Part shown: piece after piece, positions 1 through 5,887 of the stretch
How positions within the stretch are numbered: position 1 is the stretch's first letter
Layout: each line of letters starts with the position of its first letter
From: Deferribacteres bacterium
GTDB taxonomy: Bacteria; Nitrospirota; Thermodesulfovibrionia; UBA6902
Assembly: GCA_030598625.1 (NCBI GenBank)
Contig: JAUVPO010000127.1
Coordinates: 1-5,887 of the forward strand
Reading direction: 5' to 3'
Length of the DNA: 5,887 nucleotides
Notes under the pieces: model-generated
The model's input: the letters and a program-made list of their open reading frames with translations, nothing else
Told to the model about the DNA's origin: nothing
Database searches by the model: none
Made by a program: the position numbers and the translations under genes

Positions 1-280
1 GGGACTCTCCATCCTTTAGCAAGGTATAAGACACGAACAGTCCCGACTGGTCTTCAGGCCGCAAAACAATACGTTCATCGTCCGAGTAAACTCCATCCAT
101 ATTCCTGTCAAGATAGACCTCATCGATGAAGCCACCCCCATCGCGTCCGCAAATAACCCTAATCACCCCTGTATTAAACTCAATTTCTTCAGCAAGGAGC
201 AAATCAGGGGAGCATAGCCCAAAAATTATGCTTAACAGCGGAATGATCAAATATGGACTAATGATCGACGAACAATTCAT
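1..280 (-). CDS. Secreted protein of unknown family, N-terminal fragment (3' end beyond the left edge)
   Basis: An open frame runs from ATG at 280-278 to the window edge without a stop, giving 93 codons. I do not recognise the family. Residues 1-30 form a signal peptide: a short polar start, a hydrophobic core (about residues 6-22) and a likely cleavage after Ala30 (LLLA|EE). Cys23 is not in a good lipobox, so a lipoprotein is unlikely. The mature part starts as a beta-rich, acidic segment. Residues 58-69 (DRNMDGVYSDDE) fit a calcium-binding EF-hand-like loop, with Asp/Asn at positions 1, 3 and 5, Gly at 6 and an acid at 12. The gene follows the XrtA-type glycosyltransferase by 67 bases in the same direction, so it may be the next gene of the operon. 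The ribosome binding site is weak: an A-rich AAGAG lies only 2 bases from the ATG. In-frame TTG codons at 304 and 313 are alternative starts. Export is well supported; the function is unknown. Confidence 0.7.
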   Translation of the reverse strand, partial: MNCSSIISPYLIIPLLSIIFGLCSPDLLLAEEIEFNTGVIRVICGRDGGGFIDEVYLDRNMDGVYSDDERIVLRPEDQSGLFVSYTLLKDGES

Positions 281-347
281 AACTCTTTTTTTATGAAAAT
301 ACAAGCTAATCAAAATTTCTCAAGACAATAGAATCGCGCCGGAAAAA

Positions 348-1505
348 TCATAATAATTTTTGTGAGAAAGCCGTTATCGGAAATTCACCCTGAAAAAAGG
401 ACTCATAAAGCGCCCTATACTTATCCGTCATTTGCTGGATGGAAAATTTATCTACTGCCCGCTGTCTGCCGTTAAAACCATGTTCTCTCGCAAGAGAATC
501 GTTGTCCGCGTATCTGCAAATAAAGTCAGCAAGCTCCTTGAAGTTACCCGACGAAAAGAAAAAACCGGTTCTTCCCTGATCAACCAATTCAAGATTGCCT
601 CCAACATTACTTGCTATTACAGGCAATCCCGACGCCATAGCTTCCAGAATGGTATTTGATATGCCTTCCGCAATGGAAGGAAGCACATACACATCCATGC
701 AGTTATATAACTGAATCATGTCATTACGTTCACCTGTAAACTTAACACCGTTAGAAACGCCAAGTTTCCCCGCGATTAATTTAAGATCTTCTCTTAACGG
801 ACCTGTCCCAACAACAATCAATGCTAACTTCTTGCCGTTGTTTCGCTGACAGGCAATTTTAAATGCCCTCAATAGCGTCTCATGATCTTTAACCGGGTCA
901 AGCCTTCCTACCGATCCAATTACAAATGTGTCAGGCGAAAGTCCTAACTCTGATTTTAATTGTTCTTTATTCCCGGCCGGCTTGATATAATCCGCATCAA
1001 CACCATTAATTATTTGTGTTACTTTTGCCGGAGTGATACCAACATCATGGATAAGCCAGTCCCGCAACTCATTCGATACCGTAATAAATTGGGATACCCA
1101 TGGACTTAAAGCCTTCCTGATTATTTTTCTTTTAATATTTCTGCCATCAGGATCGCCTGCCTCTCTTCCATGCTCACCGTGTATGACAATCCTCTTTCCC
1201 GCAAGCCTGGCCCCTATTATTCCGTCAATTGCAGACCAGTTTCTTGTATGGATAATGTCCGGTTTTACTCTATTAATTAATCTGGCAATTTTAAGAGAGA
1301 TGAGATAGTCTCTTCTTTCGCCTTTTTCAAGAGCAAATATGGATACGGGCTGTTTTATTCTTTCAGCCATCGGCCCGATTGAATCAGTACAACATATTGA
1401 ATGCGTAAACATTTGCGCGTCAAGGTTATTTATCAAGTTTACAACCCCGTTTTCGAGTCCGCCGACCTGAAGGGAATGCAGGATATGCAGCACCTTGATT
1501 TTCAC
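348..1505 (-). CDS. GT4 glycosyltransferase, PEP-CTERM/XrtA system-associated (TIGR03088-like, 'Stp2')
   Basis: This is a GT-B fold, retaining family 4 glycosyltransferase of 385 residues, full length for the family. It is expected in the cytoplasm, adding a sugar from a nucleotide donor to a lipid-linked exopolysaccharide precursor. The N-terminal acceptor domain has the glycine-rich VGGLENGVVNLIN (residues 14-26), PDIIHTRN (82-89) and IHGEHGRE (108-115). From memory, these are characteristic of the exosortase A-associated sugar transferases. The linker has NGVD (167-170). The C-terminal donor domain has GRLDPVKD (200-207, with the phosphate-binding Arg/Lys pair) and the EX7E motif EGISNTILE (280-288) followed by AMASGLP. 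The start is GTG at 1505-1503, inside the GTGA overlap with the stop of the upstream gene, with GGAAA at 1517-1513 as a plausible ribosome binding site. This suggests translational coupling. The exact sugar and acceptor cannot be read from the sequence. Confidence 0.93.
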   Translation of the reverse strand: MKIKVLHILHSLQVGGLENGVVNLINNLDAQMFTHSICCTDSIGPMAERIKQPVSIFALEKGERRDYLISLKIARLINRVKPDIIHTRNWSAIDGIIGARLAGKRIVIHGEHGREAGDPDGRNIKRKIIRKALSPWVSQFITVSNELRDWLIHDVGITPAKVTQIINGVDADYIKPAGNKEQLKSELGLSPDTFVIGSVGRLDPVKDHETLLRAFKIACQRNNGKKLALIVVGTGPLREDLKLIAGKLGVSNGVKFTGERNDMIQLYNCMDVYVLPSIAEGISNTILEAMASGLPVIASNVGGNLELVDQGRTGFFFSSGNFKELADFICRYADNDSLAREHGFNGRQRAVDKFSIQQMTDKYRALYESFFQGEFPITAFSQKLL

Positions 1506-2863
1506 TTTTCTTTTTCCAGTGTAATAACGGATACAAAATAACCGCCAACCTGATTAACGGGAATATCTCCGCTCCTCCACCCCTCAGGAAGTCTCTTCTG
1601 CGCCGGAAATCCGGGCGGAGCTTTATGCCTTCCATCATCCGCGTTAGAAGGCAATATATCCAAATACCTCATTGCATTTACAGATTCATCATAGGGATCC
1701 CAGATAATTACCGACGTTGTCAATGTATCTCTTTTCGCGATAATTTTATATTTCTTAGCCCTTATAGCCTTAGCCCGTCCAAGCATTTCCGGTTTAATAT
1801 GATGAACAAGTTCACCCTTCCAGCTCTGCCCTGCGGAGATTACAATTTCCTCTTGCTTATCAATTACTGATTCGCCGTCTTTATTAACAAGTTCGACAAC
1901 GCCTACTCCGCCATCACCTCCCGTAACACGCTGCATTCTTCTTGGCGCCGCAAAGCCGTTTGTCAACGTATGAGCGCCATGGAGGATGTTTCTGTGAACA
2001 CCGATAAAGCTGCTGATAAAGACCCGATACTTTCTGTTTCTCGCAGTCGGGTTTTTTATGATAACAGGCGCTCTGACATCGCCCCCTCTGTGAGATATTT
2101 CAGTCTTGATAAAATCTCTTTCAAAAACGGCGACCGGTTTTATATAAAGCAGCTTTAATTGGTCAATTTGTAATTGCTCCTCCTTTACAATTTTAGGGAA
2201 GAAATGGAATTGAAGTTGCCTCACTGATGGAAAAAATTTTATTTCATCTGTCGTGCCTCTTGCCGCATAAAAATGGTAGTAGTAACGACTTTGCTGAAAT
2301 GCTGAAGGAGTAAGAACTACATTTACCCATTTTCCCGAGGCCCGGGTGTTAAATCCAAAATTTGAATACCCATGCATCATGGAGTCGGTTGCCAGCGAAT
2401 TATTGGACCTGCCGCCTACCTTATCATCCCCGAACTCCCAGTGGTAAGTCCAGATACCGAAAGTTACTTTTTTTTTGTCTCTATTTATCAGTGCACTTTC
2501 AGGATCCAGTTTTATCCAGAAAGACATGGCATTGGGCCCGTCTGCTTTATACTCCGGACGCCTGGTGGCCAGATACATCCGTCTGACCTTTCCCTGAAAA
2601 AACAAATCCCTTTTAGCAGGAGAATTTTTTTCGGGGATTGGAAACTTAAATAAAGCGCTTGATTTCGTTCCCTCAGCGCCATCATTGACAACATATCCCC
2701 TGAATCTGTCTGCCTTTCTGAATCCCATACGATGTTTTGCCTCACTGCACGGGATGCCGTTCTCAAAATCAGCAAGCATGACCTCTTGAGTTATCGCATG
2801 CGAGCCATAAGGAACAAAAACAAGAAGTAATGCCAGCAAGGGCAACTTCAATATTACCGACAT
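1502..2863 (-). CDS. Secreted protein of unknown family with a carbohydrate-binding-like beta-sandwich N-terminal region
   Basis: The product has 453 residues and I cannot assign it to a family. Residues 1-23 are a clear signal peptide (KLPLLALLLVFVPYGSHA, cleavage probably after Ala23), and no other membrane segment or C-terminal sorting signal is visible. Residues 25-245 look like a jelly-roll/galactose-binding-like domain. They open with MLADFENG (29-36), have the edge strand AMSFWIKLD (112-120), an aromatic stretch around Trp138/Trp142, KWVNVVLTPSAF (178-189), a cluster of Tyr/Phe at 194-199 and a closing strand LQIDQLKLLYIKP (231-243). Such patterns are typical of carbohydrate-binding modules, but this is a reading by eye. 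Residues about 255-390 look like a second beta domain (RAPVIIKNPTARNRKYRVF, 264-282), perhaps Ig-like. The tail (400-453) is rich in Pro, Gly and basic residues. ATG at 2863 overlaps the stop of the O-ligase gene by one base, and the GTGA end overlaps the next glycosyltransferase, so all three are probably made together. Codons 130-132 form an A9 run. Confidence 0.85.
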   Translation of the reverse strand: MSVILKLPLLALLLVFVPYGSHAITQEVMLADFENGIPCSEAKHRMGFRKADRFRGYVVNDGAEGTKSSALFKFPIPEKNSPAKRDLFFQGKVRRMYLATRRPEYKADGPNAMSFWIKLDPESALINRDKKKVTFGIWTYHWEFGDDKVGGRSNNSLATDSMMHGYSNFGFNTRASGKWVNVVLTPSAFQQSRYYYHFYAARGTTDEIKFFPSVRQLQFHFFPKIVKEEQLQIDQLKLLYIKPVAVFERDFIKTEISHRGGDVRAPVIIKNPTARNRKYRVFISSFIGVHRNILHGAHTLTNGFAAPRRMQRVTGGDGGVGVVELVNKDGESVIDKQEEIVISAGQSWKGELVHHIKPEMLGRAKAIRAKKYKIIAKRDTLTTSVIIWDPYDESVNAMRYLDILPSNADDGRHKAPPGFPAQKRLPEGWRSGDIPVNQVGGYFVSVITLEKEK

Positions 2864-4143
2864 TAACTGATTCCCCCGGACAGTACTCTTTTGCTACTCA
2901 CGGCAAAGGCTGCTTCTCTTTCAACAAACACTTGCATTATTACGATCATCGCCACAATATGATAAAAAAGGTCAAAATAAGCCCTGCCAAGAAATGTTCC
3001 GCCAATCACAAATGCAAACAGACTCAATTGCAACATATCTGCATAATTATTAACCCAACTCAAGTTGATATTCTTTTCCGCGTATCTCTTAAGCCTTCGC
3101 GTACCTGTCAGTGCGAATAAAATAAGCGCTATGAACATCCCAAAAGCAAGAAATCCATGCTCTCCCATAATTTCAAAATATATACTGTGGACATCATGAA
3201 CATTATTAGGATCCGGTGCATATCTAACAAAAACAGGCCAGATAAAGGTCTCAAACCCGCCTCCTGTAAGCGGTCTGTCTTTCGCAAGATTCCAGGCTGT
3301 TTCCCATGCATTTATCCTGCCCATTGCCGAAGCGTCTTCTTCATACGTCTGGATAGTCTCCATTCTTTCAAACCATTGATCCGGGATATAGGCAAAAGCC
3401 GCGAATAAAATTATCAATACCAATACAGCTGCCAAAACTTTTTTCTTCGATTTCACCAATAAAATAAATAACATACCTGCCAGCGTTAAAAATCCTCCCC
3501 GTGAGAATGTAAATATTATCGCTATAAAACTTAATCCCAGCGCAATCCACATAATCAGTCTCATCCATTTATGTTTTTCTTCCCTGGCAAGGTAATAAAA
3601 CATTGGAAGAACCATACTAAGAGCGAGGGCCAAATCATTGTTGTCCTCGAAGAATGACCGGGCTGGTCCAAAAACATGATACTGACCGCCTGTGAGAATA
3701 CTGAAGAGACCACCCTTGATCCCATAAAATCCGATTGAAAATGCGATTACCGTAACAAGATATTTCAGTTTCACTTCATTATTGATCAGGGAAATCGTGA
3801 CAAGGGTCATGGCCAGGATCTTGATGACTTTCTCCCATTGAAACCATGCCGCCTTCGGATTAAAAGCGTAAAAATTGGTAAGTGTAAAATAACATCCCAG
3901 AAGTATTATCAGTATCGTTTCTCTCTTTAATGGAAGAGACATCCTGTCTTTGGTAAAAAGGAGTCCTATAAGTGTGGTGATAGCCACAATTTTAGCAAAG
4001 GGATATTCATAAGCAGCGGACCATGTTAACCGGTGCGGGTTCATGTAGCTTATCCATGAGAAAACCAGAACACCAATCCATGGCCTCATGAAACAGACAG
4101 GAAGGCTTCCAAATATTATTGTGAATAAAAATATATCCCTCAT
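2863..4143 (-). CDS. O-antigen ligase/Wzy-like membrane protein, exosortase A-associated (TIGR03097-like)
   Basis: The product has 426 residues and many membrane spans. Hydrophobic segments lie at about 4-19, 22-34, 50-64, 76-92, 108-120, 126-150, 170-185, 195-212, 217-230, 236-252, 330-347, 371-386 and 393-407. The Wzy_C/O-antigen ligase signature is present: FTFSRGGFLTLAG (211-223), then a large periplasmic loop (about 253-328) with GRINAWETAWNLAKDRPLTG (275-294), GGGF and HDVHSIYFEIMGEHGFLAFG (316-335). The N-terminal part, with WISYMNPHRLTWS (30-42) and AFNPKAAWFQWEKVIKI (93-109), and the FGPARSFFEDNNDLALAL stretch (158-175) match what I recall of putative O-glycosylation ligases linked to exosortase A. 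Enzymes of this superfamily transfer undecaprenyl-linked glycans to an acceptor, or polymerise them, on the periplasmic side. Whether this one acts on protein, lipid or a growing polysaccharide is unknown. ATG at 4143 lies 7 bases after the preceding glycosyltransferase stop. The last codons overlap the next gene as TAATG. Confidence 0.92.
   Translation of the reverse strand: MRDIFLFTIIFGSLPVCFMRPWIGVLVFSWISYMNPHRLTWSAAYEYPFAKIVAITTLIGLLFTKDRMSLPLKRETILIILLGCYFTLTNFYAFNPKAAWFQWEKVIKILAMTLVTISLINNEVKLKYLVTVIAFSIGFYGIKGGLFSILTGGQYHVFGPARSFFEDNNDLALALSMVLPMFYYLAREEKHKWMRLIMWIALGLSFIAIIFTFSRGGFLTLAGMLFILLVKSKKKVLAAVLVLIILFAAFAYIPDQWFERMETIQTYEEDASAMGRINAWETAWNLAKDRPLTGGGFETFIWPVFVRYAPDPNNVHDVHSIYFEIMGEHGFLAFGMFIALILFALTGTRRLKRYAEKNINLSWVNNYADMLQLSLFAFVIGGTFLGRAYFDLFYHIVAMIVIMQVFVEREAAFAVSSKRVLSGGIS
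2871..2877 (-). promoter_or_regulatory. Ribosome binding site for the secreted-protein gene at 1502-2863
   Basis: GGGGGAA on the minus strand lies 7 bases upstream of the ATG at 2863. It sits inside the last codons of the O-ligase gene (Ser-Gly-Gly-Ile-Ser-stop). With the TAATG stop/start overlap, this purine-rich, G-rich element is well placed for re-initiation by ribosomes ending the O-ligase frame, and it supports this ATG as the real start. Confidence 0.55.
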
Positions 4144-4150
4144 CAGTTAA

Positions 4151-5311
4151 TTATCTTTCAGATCCATTGAGCATTTCCTTATAAAGATCCCTATATTCAC
4201 CTGCAACATGACTGATCGAATATCTGCTTTCTATTGACAGCCTCGCCTCTATGCCGACCGAAGTTCGAAAAGTCAAATCATTAAGCTTTTCCAGTCCGCT
4301 ATGGAAAGATGCCGGTTCCTTACTGTTAAAAAGTATTCCATTCCTCCCATTAATAACATCTTCCGCTCCGCTTATATTGCTTACCAGACATGGCAATCCC
4401 GATGCCATAGCTTCCAGAACTACATTTGGCATTCCCTCATTCACCGAAGGCAATATAAACGCGTCTGCTGTTTTGTAAAGTTCTTCAATGTTATCCGTAT
4501 ATTCCATGAAACGCAGCGCATTTCTTAATATTTTTTCATTATCTTTGAGAGCGTTGTAAAATTGCCTGTTTTTATCTTCCCGGCTGACGGGACCGACAAT
4601 CAATAGAAGGCCTGAATTATTCTCAGCCACCTTCCTCCATTCATCAATAAGCCATTTAACATTTTTTCGTTCATCAATGACCCCAGCATAGAGGAATATT
4701 ATCCTGTCTTCAGGAAGTTCATGCTTCTTTCGTAATGCAATCTTGTCCTGATAACTAACCGGACAAAATCTTTCTGTATTTACTCCATTGGGAATTTCTC
4801 TTATTTTATTCTCCGGAAATTCATAAGACTTCAATTCTCCTGTAATTTTTTTACTTATTGATATATATCTGTCAATCTGTGAAATAAATTTCTTATGAAG
4901 CCATCCGCTCTTGCCTTTCCCAATTCCTTTAAGATCATTATCAGAGAGACTTATTTTTGCCAGGCTTTTTTTTCCGAGAAGCTTTGAAAGAGGACCTATG
5001 AAACTGTTGCGAAGATAAGCTCCGTGAGAATGAACAATGTCAAATTCTTTGCGCTTTTGCTTCAAAAGACTCCACATGTTTTTCCATAGCGCTAATTCTC
5101 CGTATTTACCTTTTCCCTCGTTAATTCTATATACTTCAAAGCCATCTACTTCATCGTTTACGGCAAGTTCATCATGATTTACTGTGATAAAAGTTACCCT
5201 TACATCTCTTTCTTTTAGTTTTTTGGCAAGGCTTATTGCCTGTATCGCTGAACCACTGTACTGAGGAGGGAAATAATATGAGAACATATACACTGAAATT
5301 TTTTTCCGCAT
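4151..5311 (-). CDS. Family 4 glycosyltransferase (GT-B fold), exopolysaccharide biosynthesis
   Basis: This is a cytoplasmic GT4 glycosyltransferase of 386 residues, the usual length. The N-terminal domain begins MRKKISVYMFSYYFPPQYSG, with the FPP..GG/SG-like acceptor-side loop (14-20), FDIVHSHG (90-97) and SDNDLKG (123-129). The linker has IPNGVNTERF (173-182). The donor domain has YAGVIDERKN (208-217, phosphate-binding Arg/Lys) and the EX7E motif EGMPNVVLE (292-300) followed by AMASGLPCLVSN. I chose ATG at 5311-5309. The frame also extends two codons upstream to a TTG at 5317, but the ATG aligns better with the conserved KKISVYMFSYYF strand and is the stronger start codon. No good ribosome binding site is visible for either. 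The gene lies 7 bases before the O-ligase gene, so the two are almost certainly co-transcribed. Donor sugar and linkage are unknown. It lacks the HGEHGRE-type motif of the second glycosyltransferase, so the two are not interchangeable copies. Confidence 0.92.
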   Translation of the reverse strand: MRKKISVYMFSYYFPPQYSGSAIQAISLAKKLKERDVRVTFITVNHDELAVNDEVDGFEVYRINEGKGKYGELALWKNMWSLLKQKRKEFDIVHSHGAYLRNSFIGPLSKLLGKKSLAKISLSDNDLKGIGKGKSGWLHKKFISQIDRYISISKKITGELKSYEFPENKIREIPNGVNTERFCPVSYQDKIALRKKHELPEDRIIFLYAGVIDERKNVKWLIDEWRKVAENNSGLLLIVGPVSREDKNRQFYNALKDNEKILRNALRFMEYTDNIEELYKTADAFILPSVNEGMPNVVLEAMASGLPCLVSNISGAEDVINGRNGILFNSKEPASFHSGLEKLNDLTFRTSVGIEARLSIESRYSISHVAGEYRDLYKEMLNGSER

Positions 5312-5402
5312 AAACAAACCAGGTATCGCTTAAAATTTATTGCATGAATAACGCCTTACATCTATATGGTACCGAATATTTTTTATACCGGTAAAACTCG
5401 TT

Positions 5403-5887
5403 TCACAACTGATAATGTCTCAGAAACCATGTCTGAAAAACAATTAAATTCAAAATCTTAAATCTAAGAGAAGTGTCACCATTCATGTATCTATTAACAT
5501 AATCTTTAACAACTTGACCGTTAAAGAATCCATGCCGCTTCAACGTGTCAGAGTTTAAATTTTCCCTGATCATTTCAAAGTTATTGAATTTCAAAAGCAG
5601 TTCAAACGGGAAATTAAACCCCTGCTTTGATTTATTCCATAACGCCTCCGGCACATGCCTGGACAGCAGCTCCCGAAGAAGACGTTTTGGAGCTCCTTTT
5701 TTATATTTATAACTGTCAGGCAGTCTTTTTACAAAGTTAACAACATCCTTATCCCAGAAAGGAAACCTGACGGTCAAATCACATAAATTTGCCATTTCAT
5801 GGATCCTGTCATCCGGCATATTTGATAAAAGGACAGAATAAAGATTTAATGCATTTGATTTGGAATTCTTATTAAAGACCTTATACA
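5403..5887 (-). CDS. Asparagine synthase-like amidotransferase, C-terminal fragment (5' end beyond the right edge)
   Basis: The frame is open from the right edge to TGA at 5405-5403, leaving 160 residues of the C-terminal part. An internal ATG at 5819 is not the start, because the frame continues upstream without a stop. The fragment is the end of an Asn_synthase (ATP-pyrophosphatase) domain: VRFPFWDKDVVNFVKRLP (bases 5771-5718) matches the family's R(V/Y)PFLD..LVEF..SLP, then KGAPKRLLRELLSRHVPEAL, then NKSKQGFNFPF, matching the RPKKGFG.P loop, and a final QTWFLRHY. The N-terminal glutaminase domain and the SGGxDS ATP site would lie outside the window and cannot be checked. Such enzymes move glutamine nitrogen onto a carboxylate. 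In exosortase A loci, asparagine-synthase-like proteins are common and are thought to modify the glycan or its precursor. One oddity is that Thr (codon 5774-5772) stands where most relatives have the Glu of the (S)LExR(V/Y)PF motif. The next gene starts about 90 bases downstream. Confidence 0.88.
   Translation of the reverse strand, partial: YKVFNKNSKSNALNLYSVLLSNMPDDRIHEMANLCDLTVRFPFWDKDVVNFVKRLPDSYKYKKGAPKRLLRELLSRHVPEALWNKSKQGFNFPFELLLKFNNFEMIRENLNSDTLKRHGFFNGQVVKDYVNRYMNGDTSLRFKILNLIVFQTWFLRHYQL

Noticed and set aside
296..323. Possible sigma70-type promoter on the minus strand: TTGAGA (323-318), 16-base spacer, TATTTT (301-296)
   Set aside because: The -10 match is poor, and transcription would start within about 10 bases of the ATG at 280. 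AT-rich spacers give such matches by chance.
1033..1308. Plus-strand open frame of 91 codons
   Set aside because: It lies wholly antisense to the XrtA-type glycosyltransferase, whose motifs are intact. The translation has no recognisable domain, so it is a shadow frame.
2512..2775. Minus-strand open frame of 87 codons in another frame of the secreted-protein gene
   Set aside because: It overlaps a frame with a clear signal peptide and domain-like pattern. It ends before the A9 run, so slippage there could not join it, and its translation is not protein-like.
2830..3408. Plus-strand open frames of 83-96 codons opposite the O-ligase gene
   Set aside because: Antisense to a gene with a strong family signature. 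They are rich in Cys, His and Pro with no coherent pattern, as expected for shadow frames.
5312..5317. Two-codon extension of the glycosyltransferase to a TTG start at 5317
   Set aside because: TTG is the weaker start, no ribosome binding site favours it, and the ATG at 5311 directly precedes the conserved first beta strand.
5371..5392. Imperfect inverted repeat (ACCG...CGGT arms with an AT-rich centre) in the gap between the amidotransferase and glycosyltransferase genes
   Set aside because: Only 4 base pairs plus a bulged 3-pair extension, with no following U-run in the direction of transcription. Too weak for a terminator or an operator call.
5403..5819. A short stand-alone protein starting at ATG 5819
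   Set aside because: The frame is open upstream to the window edge, and the sequence is the C-terminal end of a larger asparagine-synthase domain, so this Met is internal.

Overview
This 5.9 kb window is a densely packed run of six genes, all on the minus strand, so transcription reads from high to low coordinates. It looks like part of an exopolysaccharide or protein-glycosylation locus of a Gram-negative bacterium with an exosortase A (XrtA, PEP-CTERM) system. Two genes support this. One is an O-antigen-ligase/Wzy-like membrane protein of the exosortase A-associated O-ligase type. The other is a GT4 glycosyltransferase with the hallmarks of the PEP-CTERM/XrtA-associated sugar transferase family. 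Base composition is moderately AT-rich by eye. Such loci occur in Proteobacteria in the broad sense, Nitrospirota and related environmental lineages; the window does not allow a firmer taxonomic call.

In transcription order: (1) the C-terminal part of an asparagine-synthase-like amidotransferase, running off the right edge (5403-5887). (2) After a gap of about 90 bases without a gene, a GT4 glycosyltransferase (4151-5311). (3) Seven bases later, the exosortase A-type O-ligase (2863-4143). (4) Overlapping by one base (TAATG), a secreted protein of about 450 residues with no recognised family (1502-2863). (5) Overlapping by four bases (GTGA), the XrtA-type GT4 glycosyltransferase with a GTG start (348-1505). 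(6) After 67 bases, the N-terminus of a secreted protein with a signal peptide and an EF-hand-like loop, cut by the left edge (1-280).

Inferred division of labour: the two GT4 enzymes build a glycan on a lipid carrier in the cytoplasm, and the amidotransferase-like enzyme may amidate a sugar or another precursor. The multi-spanning ligase would then transfer or polymerise the glycan at the periplasmic face. The two exported proteins would act in the periplasm or outside the cell. The exosortase and its PEP-CTERM substrates are not in the window and are predicted to lie nearby or elsewhere in the genome.

The parts least explained by known families are the secreted protein at 1502-2863, translationally locked between two exosortase-associated genes, and the amidotransferase fragment, in which a Thr occupies the place of a normally conserved Glu. 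No RNA gene, mobile element, CRISPR array, convincing terminator or stretch of over 300 bases without a gene was seen.
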